DNA of 64,000 nt, taken from contig JALGPY010000005.1 in the NCBI GenBank assembly GCA_023055425.1, forward strand, positions 84,671,495 through 84,735,494. The letters are read 5' to 3'. The notes beneath the pieces were generated by a model. That model was not told where the DNA came from. It was given only the letters and a program-made list of their open reading frames with translations, and ran no database searches. The translations under genes were made by a program, and so were the position numbers. Source of the DNA: Linanthus parryae (Eukaryota; Streptophyta; Magnoliopsida; Ericales; Polemoniaceae). This document shows, in pieces, positions 46,527 through 57,469 of this stretch (position 1 is the first letter of the stretch; each line of letters opens with the position of its first letter).

Positions 46527-49500
46527 TCAAAACAAATTCTTGATTAAGGAATCCTGGGGCTCGAACTGCTCGCTCAGCTTCTCCACTTGTTTCACTTCTT
46601 GCTTCAGTAGCTCGCACTTGGCGTTCATTTCGTCATACAGCTTCAAAGCTTCATCAACCTTTTGCTTTTGCTGCTCCACCTGCTGCATCTCAGCTGCGAG
46701 ATTCTGGTGACCGAGATTCAAAGTTACAGCTGCGCGAATCAGTGTAACTCTGTCCTTGAGGAATTTGAAACCAAGTCTGCCTTGGACTTTGAACAGGAGA
46801 TTTTGGCACATGCCACACAGCAATTCAGCACTCTGGGCCGAAATGGTCGCAGGTGTAGCCGCAGACAGCTGCTCCAGTATCCAGATGGCTTCAGTAAGGA
46901 ATAGCCTCCTGTCAAAAGGTCCGATCTCCAGAGATCTCACAAACGATCGGGGGTATCTGAGACGCATTCGAACCACCCAGTCCACATCGGTTTGCTTCAA
47001 ACCTGAGACATCAAAAAAAGAGTTATAATGTAAAAACTCGCAAGCAAATAATGCGACGTGCGAACGGTAAATCTTTACTTACCAGTGTCTTCCAGAATTT
47101 CATGAAGAGAAGGGATGCGGGCCACTGGGTTGTTCGAAGACTGCCCTCGCTCCATGGCTCTCCTATCAGCTGCGAGCTCCAACCTCTCATAGTCAGGAGG
47201 AAGAATGTAGGCCGCACCAGCTGCGACTGCATTCCCAACCTACGAGCCCCAAATGCTCCACGCAGGAATAGGTGCTTCTGGCTCAGTCATCGCCGGAGGC
47301 GAAGGGACAGCCGAAGTCGCTGGGCGGAGGACACTCCCAGATGCGAAAACATTAGCATCACTTGTCCTTTCTTCCTCACCACCGGTACGGACACCTTCGT
47401 CCATCGGCACAGCATCAGCTTCGACATCATCAGAAAGTTCGATGACATCCTCGAGATGCTCACTTGCGTGTCCAGCGGCTGCGACGTGCTTCTCGGTATG
47501 GGAGCTCGGAATTGGAACATGGGATGCAGAAGGCTGACTTCTCTGCTCCAGCTCAGGTTCCTCAGCATGACCTGCGATACCAAATGCGATAATGTGAGGT
47601 AACTTGTGTTATAAGTTATTTCGCTATCTTTACTAAAGCTAAGAATAAGCACCTCCACGCGAAGGTGGGATTGAGGTATCCTCATCGTACACTAGGGACG
47701 TGGAACCGTGCCCTATCAGTGTGTCCTCACTAAGCAAATCTTTAAGAGAAGCGTGACCTGGGATGCGAGTAAACCAGTCATGATTTTGCCTCAAGTGGCT
47801 ACAGCCTAGTATGTGCACATCACTCAAAATAATTACCTGAGGGTTCTCCGCATTTGCTTACCAACCAACGGCGAATGTCAGGCTTTGACACACCGTGCTT
47901 TAACGCACCCACAATTACATCTCTATAAGTAACTGCGAGATTGAAGATCTCACCTTTATTGCCACCTGCGATCTCTTCGAAGTCCGCTTGGACTTGCTCT
48001 AGCTCTGCTGCATCCTCTCCGGGAACCTCATCTTCCTCCTCCACATGAGGAGCCACTTCTTCGGGAAGCTCGTCTTCCTCGCCAACTGGACGCACTAAGT
48101 CGTCAACATGCTGCTCTTCGAGGCTCCGCTGTTTCACACGCTCGAGCTCCTCTTCCTCTCGCTGCCTTCTTCTTTCAGCAGCCTCCGCGGCTATCTTCCG
48201 GGATTCAGCAAGAACATCCTCGCTTATAGGATCATCTGAAATGCCAGAATGGGCATCTCTCTTTTGCCTCTTGGCCACAAGGCCACCAACGGCTTCATCA
48301 TCATCATCTGCGAATACATAATTGGTTCAAAGAAAAGAACTGCAAAGAAGTCATGATAAAGGGCAAGGAGATGCGACGGAAGTACCTCCTGATTCTTCCT
48401 CGCACATCACAACTGTTGCTTCTTCTTCTTCATCACTTGCCTGGGGCTCCTGCCTCTCTTCCTCCTCCTCCTGGTTGAATGGAACGAAAGTCTCAACTGC
48501 GAGATCTTTTCGCACTTTGCTGGGCATACGACCCTTGCCTTTGTCCTTAATGGAAAGGGACCTCACTGGGGGAGAAGCTGGAGCACTCCTAGGGGAAGAA
48601 ATCGTAATTCCCTTTTGCCTAGGTCTCTTCACTCTCGGCGCCGCAGTCGCTGGAGGGGACGGGTCATCTCTAGGAGGAGACGGAGCCGGAGGGTTGTCTA
48701 TCAGCGAGTCAGCAAAAGTATTCATGACTGCGCGAACCCTTATTTCGACCTCGGCATCCATCCTCCATGCTAGCCAGAACGACTCCCCTTTCCTTCTGGT
48801 GGCAACAATGGTGTCCACCAGCGACTTGGAGTGATCACCAGCTGCGAACCTCCGCACATGACACTGAAACAGTACAGAATGAAAAGCATCAGCACAAGGA
48901 AATCAAAAAGCTTAAAGCACACAAAGAAATTGCTTACCTCAGCAAACGCCTTGCTATATTTGATGACTTGCGTGTCGCCCTTCTTGATGGCGTCGACTTG
49001 CTCCTTCAGAATGAAATCGGGGCACAAATGGTTCTCGCGGTCCCACAGCGAGTAGCAACCATACTCAGACTCGCTCAAACTGCAATTGGGGCGAAACGGA
49101 AAAGAGTTTCTTTTGATCAAGGGGGGCCTTCCTGGCTGCGCCGCCGCCTCCGTCTCAATCCTCGTTTGCTGGGCAACCCAGTATGCGAGCCAGTTCTGGG
49201 AACAACCACCCTTGCGAGTTCCCGCAGGCTGCTCAAAGGGAAGATTGCTCATGAGGACCGTCTTGCACTCCTTTGTCAGCAAACGCTTGTAGCACCCTCT
49301 GATAATAGACTGGGGCCAGATCGATGGGGCCACCGCATCGAAACCAAACTGAGGAGAGACCCGAGTGGGGTCAACATCCACTGTAAGCCTTTCATACCTT
49401 GGCGCGAGCTCACGAATATGCTCTGCAAGGGCAGGAAGGGAACCTCGCAGACACCAACAAAAGAACTCACGATAGCGCTCGTGGAAATGCGGCCCCTTTT

Positions 49501-50818
49501 CGAAGAGAAGTTCTTCTGACAAGACCATACCTTTGGAAGGGTATAGCCTTGGAAACCACCGCACATTCTCGACACGTGTGGCATAGGGCCTGGCAGTAAA
49601 CTCCTTTCGTTTGTCGCATATCAAGCTCCAAGTACACTTGGTGTTGCTTGCTCCAAACCATCTCGCAGCCCTTCCGCTGTTGCGCGCTTCTGGCTCGCCT
49701 GGGGGACACCACTTATCAAGTGGGAGGGGAGTTGGAGCATAAGACGGCCAGCGCTCGAAAACCCACATTGTCAAAAAGCTGATATTGACAAAGGTCAGAA
49801 CATCGAGGCGGCCACGCGATTCCCTCATCGCCAGAACCAGCTGATCCAGCCTATAATATAGCGTGCCCAAGACCAAGGGTCCGAGTGCGACTCTCTGGCC
49901 AAGAGCGAGCCTCACGGCAAGTGGCAGCACATGGTAGAAGACCCCGTCATGGGGGTGACCATCAATCAGATACCTCGACAGCCAAGCACAGAGAAAGGCA
50001 CAAAGGGTCAAATGATAACCCTTTCCCTCTACGTAATTCTCGGCCTCCAGGTTCTCGCTCAAAAGCTTCTTAGTAATGCTGCTGTTCGCATAGTCTCGGA
50101 AGAAGTACTGCAACCACTTGTTCCAGGTATTCTTCGCAGACGTATCAACCAGCTGCCAGTTCGGAAGAGGCTTTGTAGTGGTCCACCGAGTGGAGATTTA
50201 CTTTACCTCTGCTAGGCACTCCTCCATCTGCGCGTACAAGGCCATTTTCGCAGATGTCCTCAAGTGACTCAAGGGGTCCACCTCGCCCATGGGGGAAAGC
50301 TCATACAGCATTTGAACGTCCTCGAGCGTGGGGGCAGCCTCGAACTCAGCAAAATGAAACGTGTGAGTCGCAGGCGAGTAACGGGACAGAAGGTCTAGAA
50401 GCATGGACTGATCCAACTTCACGGCAGCACCCTTCATAGCACGGATAGCAAAGAAAACGCCGGCTTCATTGAGAGTCTCGGCGTGATGATCCAACACGTG
50501 GTCGATCCACTCATCCATATAGTCCAATTTCTGGACAAACGCCTGAGTAGAAATCGCAGTGTATGGGAAGTGCCCATTCTCGATCCCCAATCGAACCACA
50601 TCCTCGGAACCAACCAACTCGAGCAACGCTGAGTTAACTGGGCGAGTCAGTGTCAACAATCGCTTAACTGGAACAGGATCAGGCATCCTCTTCGCCTTCA
50701 CCCTCGCATGATAAAAGTCTTTCCCACCCAGAAAGGGGGCTTTTCGCCACAGAGCCTGCGGAAGCTCGGGCATCTCTTCATCTTCCTTGACGGGTCTGGT
50801 TACTCTTGTCTTGGCCAT
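46527..50818 (-). pseudogene. Antisense spliced gene in element B: plant mobile domain (PMD) protein, two in-frame stops
   Basis: Six exons on the minus strand join without loss of frame: 50818-48938, 48863-48386, 48307-47837, 47757-47653, 47571-47083 and 47002-46527. All five introns are GT-AG and 74-81 bp long. The joined frame is 1,300 codons. Residues about 50-430 match my picture of the plant mobile domain (aminotransferase-like, PF10536): YMDEWIDHVLDHHAETL, RYSPATHTFHF, PTLEDVQMLYEL, then LPLAVRLALGQRVALGPLVL. An acidic, basic and Pro-rich middle follows, and a coiled-coil C-terminal end (QQVEQQKQKVDEALKLYDEM). In-frame TAA (50200-50198) and TAG (47242-47240) break it. PMD proteins occur in host genes and in mobile elements; molecular role here unknown. 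An alternative is that the TAA is removed by an extra intron, but no acceptor was obvious. Confidence 0.8.
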
Positions 50819-51243
50819 TCCTGCGAAAGGGCAAGAAAAAGGGGGGAGAAATACCACACTTCAGTTTGAATTTCGGAATTCGAGATCTATGCAAAGGAAA
50901 GCAAACAGTTCCGGTACCGATTTCAGAAATTGGGGAGTTGCAAGATCCAATATTGTTGAAAGATTAAAACGAAGCGGGTTCAAAGATCAAAGCCTCTTCA
51001 CAAATTTCATGGGTTTACAGATTCAACGCAGTTCAAGGCAAACACTGGTATTTTAAATCAAAAGTAAACGAGGCCAACCTTGTTTCCTTGAAGCTTGCTT
51101 GGATATGCACAGTTGAAGAATACGATTTGCAGTTCTGAACTGGTGATTGATTATCTGGATCTGCTCTCGAAGATCTCCGGGTACCATTCACTTTAAGAGA
51201 AAGAAGTGATGTTTTGCAATAATGGGATACGAGGTATTTATCC
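50819..51243 (-). promoter_or_regulatory. Putative promoter and 5' UTR intron of the antisense PMD gene
   Basis: On the minus strand a TATA-like ATAAATA lies at 51241-51235. A possible donor (acaag|gttggcc, 51079/51078) precedes a very strong acceptor, a pyrimidine run ending in ctttcgcag, at 50821, two bases before the ATG. That would be a 258-bp intron in the 5' UTR. The acceptor is convincing; donor and TATA are guesses. Confidence 0.45.
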
Positions 51244-51490
51244 AAAAGAATGAAGGGTTGCGTCCCTTCAGTAGTCGAATCGCAACCGTCACCGTCGTAT
51301 TGCGCAATCACAGGACGGGCTGACGTCACGCCTTAAACCCTAAAGGTCAGACGGCACGACTCTAGGGGTTTTAGGTCATAATGACACGCACGGGGGCTGA
51401 ACTTACCCGTATTTGAATTGGTGCGTGGCGACGACGCGCATGTTGGTTTCCGCGCATGGAAGCCTATACAGCTATGAGCCTTCACGCGCA

Positions 51491-51503
51491 GAAAGGGGGC
51501 TAA
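51491..51503 (+). promoter_or_regulatory. Polypurine tract of element B
   Basis: gaaagggggctaa immediately before the 3' LTR, the expected primer for plus-strand DNA. Confidence 0.7.
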
Positions 51504-52129
51504 TGTAGATACTGCTTTCTGACATGACAGATCTTAGCCACGTGGCAACCATCCAGCACACCATATTGTGCTCCACACACACAGGATCACCAGCCGAGCT
51601 GATCCATGTGGGGGCTGCGAGACAGAGCCCTCGCATACCACTGCACGGGACTTGTAGGGACTTAGTGGTTTGGAGGCTAGAGTAAGCCCTGTCGCGTGCG
51701 AGCCAAGCCCGCGCGCGACCTTTAGTAACTGTTTTGAGAGATCTATGGCACGAGCTCCCTAGACCCGGTCAATCCGGTCAAACCCGGTCAACCTCGTAAC
51801 GGTTCCGGTACTCGCTCACCACGTGCTCTAACGGTTCCTATATACTCGGACGAACGTGCCGTTATGGTTAAGCTAATTAGGCCGCCATTAATGGGCGCAT
51901 TAACCACACTACAACGGTCATGTTCTCCAGTATATATATATCGTTAACCTTTCCATACAAAGAAGAACACACTGCCATACGCGGAAGCTCTGCCAAACCT
52001 CTGTCTCTCTCTCAGACATTGCTACTGACTTACTCTCTCCCTACACACACCCCTACTCTTCCTGTGCGATCCCTGATCCACTACGCACGGTGTACACGGA
52101 GGTCTCCCTGCCGGAATCTCTTGTGTACA
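51504..52129 (+). repeat. 3' LTR of element B (626 bp)
   Basis: TGTAGATACTGC to CTTGTGTACA; two differences from the 5' LTR over the full length in my base-by-base comparison. Confidence 0.95.
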
Positions 52130-52134
52130 GCCGT
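52130..52134. repeat. Target-site duplication of element B, right copy
   Basis: GCCGT, matching 36449-36453. Confidence 0.93.
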
Positions 52135-53191
52135 CTTGCATTAAGTAATCATGTTTTTTTTTCAGGAAGGGAACCATGTTTTTATCATGGGTGACAGAGT
52201 GAAAGTGTCATTAGCTAAAATTATAAAAAAAAATGAAAAAAAAAATGGGCCGAAAGGGTGAAAGTGTCCTTTAACTTGAAGGGGTTATGGGGTCGTTTGG
52301 TTAAACGTAGGGGCATAAAATTCTTTTACCTACAAATGGACTAACATGCCACTATAACGGAATTGGGGAGTTATCTAAGGTTTCTAACAGTTGCCTAAAA
52401 TAGTTATTAACAAAGGGGGAGGTATATGCATTTATTTCATCAGCAAGGCACTTATAGAACTACTTTATAGTACTTGGCGGTACTATAGGCTTAGAGAAAT
52501 GATGGGGACCAAATCTGAAATTGCATCACTTCTTCCGCTCACAGCGATCAGAACCTCCATGGTTTCCGTCACCGATCTTGTCCCCAGTCCAAACACCGAC
52601 ATAAAGAGCCACATAATTGATCCAAAAGTGTATGAAAATACCCTAAACCCATACCGACCTCTAAAATACCCCAAATTTTGCCCAGGAGTGAAGTAAGAAG
52701 AAATTCCCGAGTTACAAAGTTCTTTAGATGGAAAGGATGACGGGCGGCAGACCCACACCAAGGAATGTAGGTACACCCGTTTGGATGAGTAATCCACCAG
52801 CCACCATAACTCAGTAATAACAAGAGCCATCGACAGACCCCCACGAAATCTCCTCAAACAGTTCCCAATTTCAGTTAACAACCAATTCATGGAACAACTG
52901 TATAATTTCATAATTTCAAGAAAAATTATACAGTGCATAAAAGAGGTAGGAACTGTTGGAACATCTAAATAAACAGTTGCTTAGTGAAAGTATTTCAGTA
53001 TGCAACTATGTACTTCACGAAAGGTTTTACCATTTCATGAAACCGTCTAGAGTCAGTCTGACCAGCTCGGATTTCATATTACAGTGTGGTTATTTCATGA
53101 GAAACCGGGAAAACTAGCTAATTTTTTTTGAATGTGCCCGCATAGAAGCCTTACCCTAAAATTTGTATATTTCTCATTTTTTAGAATTCCA
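52135..53191. other. Sequence between elements B and D, no gene recognised
   Basis: Contains A-rich runs (52220-52250). A minus-strand frame at 52483-52938 (151 codons) and an overlapping plus-strand frame have no start context or family I recognise. Confidence 0.5.
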
Positions 53192-54830
53192 ATGGCAAAC
53201 AATTCATCGAATTCATCACATTCCCTAAGATGCGTCCTTGAGAAGGAAAAGCTTTCTTAAACAAACTTTCTAGACTGGTACAGGAACTTGAGAATCGTTC
53301 TCAAGCAAGAAAAGAAACTGTACACTGTAGATGAACAAGTTCCTGAGAGTCCAGAAAACAATTCTTCTGCAGCCATAAAGGGTCTTCAAAATATCGTGGA
53401 CGATTCTAATGATGCAGCCTGCCTTATGATTTGTGCTATGAGCCCTGAGCTTCAAAAGCAACATGAGAACATGGCTGCGTTTGATATGATCATTCACTTG
53501 AAGAATCTCTTCCAAGAGCAGTCGAGGGTTGAGAGGTACGAAGTTTCCAAGGCATTGTTTAAATGTCATCTGTTAGAGGGACACCCTGTGGGGCCTCACG
53601 TGCTCCGTATGATCGGATACTTGGAGAGCCGCACACGCCTAGGGTTTCTGGTGGGCCAAGAGTTGGCGAATGATCTCATCTTGAAATCGTTTTCTGATAG
53701 ATATGGACAGTTCATCATGAACTATAACATGAATGAGAACTTCAAACCTCTGCCAGATTTACTCAATATGTTGAGGACAGCTGAACAAAGCATCAACAAG
53801 GGAAAAGTCAAGGCCCTAAGGAAGTTACTACCTCCAAGGGGAAAAGGCAAGTCAGTTGCTAAACGTAAGGAATTTACCCTTAAACCTGTTGGTAGCACTG
53901 CAAAGGGCGTGACTAAGGGTGATTGTCACTACTGCAGCCAACCTGGACCCTAGAAGAGGAACTGCCCAAAGTATCTGGAGGATAAAATGCTTGGAATATT
54001 AATTCCACCACCACCAGGTATTTTTGTTATAGATATCAATTTAACTATCTCTTCATCTTGGGTATTGGATACTCGATGTGGATCTCACATTTGTCAACAT
54101 GTGCAGGATCTAGAGAAGTTGAAGATTGGCTAAAGAAGAGATAGATCTGCGCGTTGGGAATGGAACAAAGGTTGCTGCATTGGTCGTGGGCGTGTACGAG
54201 TTGTATTTTCCTTCATGATTAGTTTTAGAATTAAATAATTGCTATTTTGTGTCTGCCATGAGAAGAAACATTATTTCTACTTCTTGATTAGACAATGAAG
54301 GTTTTGCTATTTCAATAAAGGACAATTGTTGCTCCATTTATTTTGATAGTATTCACTATTATAGTGCGCAATTATTTAATGGATTGTATATCCTTGATCT
54401 AAGTAATCATGTCTCTAACATTAATCCCAAGAGGATTAAAATGAATGATTTAAATCATGCTTATCTATGGAACTATCGTCTAGACCATATAAACGGAAAA
54501 CGTGTATCTACACTCCATAAAGATGGATTTCTAGACTCATTTGGTTTTTAATCATATGAGACATGTGGGATTGTTATTGGGAAAGATGACAACGTTCCCT
54601 TTAAAGAAGAAATGTGATAGGACTAGTGAGCGATTGGCGCTCATGCATACTGATGTATGTTGGCCATTTGCCACGTCTTCCAGAGGTGGTTACGTCTATT
54701 AAATTACATGTACTGATGATTTTAGTATATATGGATCAAGAATGAAGTAGAGAAGCAACTTGGAAAAAGTACCAAGACTCTACAATCGGATCGTGGAGGA
54801 GTGTGAGAACCCGTTATTATAGAGTAATTT
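53192..54830 (+). pseudogene. Ty1/copia gag-protease-integrase remnant 'D'
   Basis: ATG at 53192 (MANNSSNSSHSLR) opens a copia gag that meets a stop at codon 23 (LS*TNFLDWYRNLRIVLKQ). The main readable frame runs to 53953, with ERYEVSKALFKCHLLEGHPVGPHVLRM-like gag sequence, and stops inside the zinc knuckle (CHYCSQPGP*), whose His is lost. Protease (LDTRCGSHIC, with Gly to Arg next to the catalytic Asp), a GAG-pre-integrase region and scraps of integrase follow with many stops up to about 54810. No LTR is attached. It is closely related in sequence to element C but lies on the opposite strand. Confidence 0.88.
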
Positions 54831-56055
54831 TTTTTTTGGTGCATAAACTTAATTGTGGGACAATTTAGTTGTGGGTTGTGTCTTTGTAGTATGTATTGCT
54901 ACATTTTTTGTGTGGCTAATATCTTATAGACATTTGATTTGATATTTTCAAAATGTATTTATACAAGTGGGTGTGCCTCATGTACACGAGATTTACATCA
55001 TCTGTTAGTGTGGATCAGCGAAAACAACATGTTGGGGGTGGTTTTGTGATATTATTTCTCATTCTTTTTAGTTCATTATCCATGAAAATCATATACTACC
55101 ATATGTCCGGTAATAAGGTTGATTGTTTTAGTCTTTTAACCTAAATAGGCTACCACCAAGCTTAATTGTGCTTAGTCACCTATGAGCTACCACATGTCAA
55201 ATGAAGACAAATAGCTTTCAAAGAGAAAAGGCTTATGAGCTATTAATATTGTTCTGATAGTAGTTTTATTTCCACAAAGTGCCACCATGTAAATCAAAAG
55301 AAAAGCTTCTGAAGAAAATTATCTCTCATTCAAAATGGGTGTTCTTTGATTTTGGTAAATCCCATGGGCAGTGAGTTTCTGTTGGAGTTATTTTGGACGT
55401 GTTCTTGTGTTTCTTCGTCACGGGGATGTACCAGTACGGCTATGTATGTTCGAAATATAGCATACATTAAACTGATATCAGGCAGGGGAAATCTAATGTC
55501 TAAATTTCCTGCAGTTATGGTGTATTTCTGTGTATACTGCTGGCGTGATTTTACACCTTTATAGCTATCTGATTATTATATGGTGATTGATAAATCACGA
55601 TGTTTGTTTATTTGGTGCCGCATGCTGATGTGTAATAATTGGTTGTTGTGTTAAGTAGATTTTAGATTTCTACGCCAGTGGTTAGGCGGTATCTGCTGGG
55701 CTATTTTGGCTCACCCCTCTGTTATATAGGTTGAGCAGGATTGGACCAGATTGCGGTGTTTATTACAAAAAGTAGAATGTTTAGCTAAAATTGTTGTTTT
55801 TAGCTGTTTTTACTGATTTGTTGTAAATTACTATTTTGGGTCAGATATTTATAAAAAAATGTCGTTTTTGACATTTTGTGTAGCTTTTTAATGAATTCGG
55901 TCATGTACCAGTTTTACATAAATTTGATTAAAAATGGTGTTTCGGAAGACTGTGTGTCCTCCTTGTTGAGTTTTCGACGTCTGGAAATAGCATATGGTTA
56001 GACAATACACTGTGAATTTATCGTAAATTGATATTTTATTATTAAACGTGTGACC
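54831..56055. other. Intergenic sequence between copia elements D and C
   Basis: AT-rich; several short open frames with no recognisable family. I see nothing else in it. Confidence 0.6.
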
Positions 56056-57425
56056 TATTGGGTGTTGACGTAGGTAACGCAGCGGAATAAAAACATTAAT
56101 CCTAGTCAAAGCCAACCACGGATCGTCAGAAGGAGATATCATAACATGATAAGGGACATAGTTATGTGTGCCTTTTGGTTTGAGAGATCACACGAAGAAT
56201 GATGTCCTCGTCTCTACGGTTGATCCACGTCTAGAGGTGAGATCTAGATTCTTCCTTCAACAAGTGCCTCCTCTTAGGCGCCGACGGGAGGGGCGGACGG
56301 CTAGGGGCGGTCGACCCTAGCTTGTCTTGCTCTCTCTCTTTTTGTTCTCTCCCACTCTCTTGTGTTATGTCTTAATAACATTCACTTAATGGGAAGGAAG
56401 CTAGAGCCTTCTTTATATACTCCAACAACTCCATGTTGTTTCCATAAAGATCCTTCCTAGTTCTCCATGAACTTGGATTAGTCCCATTCCTTGCAAATTA
56501 GTCCTACTAAGTTTGCAAGGTGTTGCACAATGATCCTTCTCATTAATCAATCATATTAATTCATCCCAAATCTAGCTCTACTCTATTTGACGTGTGATCC
56601 CATAAGTTTCTACTTAGTTGGTAGCAACTTTTTTACTATCATGAAGCGGTGTCTAGCAACACATCCATGCCACTCAACTAATAGAAATAGTCTGTGATCC
56701 CGACAAACCTCTTGTGCCCAATATCTTATATTTCCCTATCCCTTTGTCTCCATATCCGGATTGGACACGAGACATATATAGTCACACTTGTATATCCAAT
56801 CCATAGTTCCACGATCCTAGGAATATGCTTATGCTAGCAGATAACATCAATATCTCCATACTGATTTATCAGAGTCTTGCCAGACATTCAATAAGCCTCA
56901 TCCCTCGAGTGGCCGTGGATATTTACTCCCATTATGTAGGAGGGACAAATCCTATCTACATCACTGAGATCTCTAAGCTTGCTTCCTATCATGCTCGATA
57001 GCTATCTTTATAATTACCCAGTTACGGTGTAACGTTTGATAACATCAAAGCACAATATTCCACAACTAGAGTATCTAGTGAATTCAAGTCTAAGGATTGC
57101 AATTATATTAGCATTACGAGAAGCGATTGTGACTTTAACATAATCTAATGTATCCTTCTCGTTGTGGGTCAATCCAGTATGCCATTACCCCTAATGCATA
57201 CCCATGTGATACACTTAATATGTCCATATCAATCTACCCACACACTAGTCTATATTTGAGCGTCCTATTAATCAATATAGTGGACTAGGGATATTTAAGA
57301 TAAACAACACATTGTATCTAAGGACTTCATTATATTAAATATCACAATATATAATAAATGATCATTCTAGCGAAAAGAATGTTCATACTAAATATACGAT
57401 TGCTTCTAGGGAATCTATTCCAACA
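56056..57425 (-). repeat. 3' LTR of element C (about 1,370 bp)
   Basis: On the minus strand it starts TGTTGGAATAG and ends near CACCCAATA, where the partner has ACCGAACA. The left flank is tgacc; its duplicate lies off window. The exact end is slightly uncertain because the terminal CA appears mutated to TA. Confidence 0.85.
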
Positions 57426-57437
57426 GTCTCTCACTTG
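57426..57437 (-). promoter_or_regulatory. Polypurine tract of element C
   Basis: On the minus strand, gcaagtgagagac-like sequence sits directly before the 3' LTR start, the normal copia position. Confidence 0.6.
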
Positions 57438-57469
57438 CACTAGAGCCAATCTGGCACATCTCGTATGCC

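Larger units (their letters stand above)
36454..52129 (+). mobile_element. Structurally complete Ty3/gypsy Tat-type element 'B' (15,676 bp) with an antisense gene
   Basis: Two 626-bp LTRs flanked by a perfect GCCGT duplication enclose a primer site, gag, protease, RT, two RNase H regions, integrase, a 54-bp satellite array, an antisense spliced gene and a purine tract. The LTRs differ at two positions (about 0.3 percent): ctcgCgcacc against ctcgCtcacc near 36765, and the C or T in the last seven bases. The order and the antisense extra gene match what is known of Tat-clade elements such as Grande and Retand. Its gag-pol has four lesions, so it cannot supply its own proteins. Confidence 0.95.

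Noticed and set aside
47806..47837. A 31-bp intron after exon 3 of the antisense gene (acceptor actag)
   Set aside because: Too short for a plant intron. The acceptor at 47758 gives a 79-bp intron, like its neighbours, and also keeps the frame.
50198..50200. An intron between 50.2 and 50.1 kb to remove the first TAA of the antisense gene
   Set aside because: A donor (gcagag|gtaaag) exists, but no good acceptor follows within a normal distance. The frame on both sides of the TAA is the same, so a point nonsense change is simpler. Left open.
52391..52938. Overlapping open frames of 101 and 151 codons between elements B and D
   Set aside because: No recognisable family, no start context, and the two strands overlap; probably chance frames.
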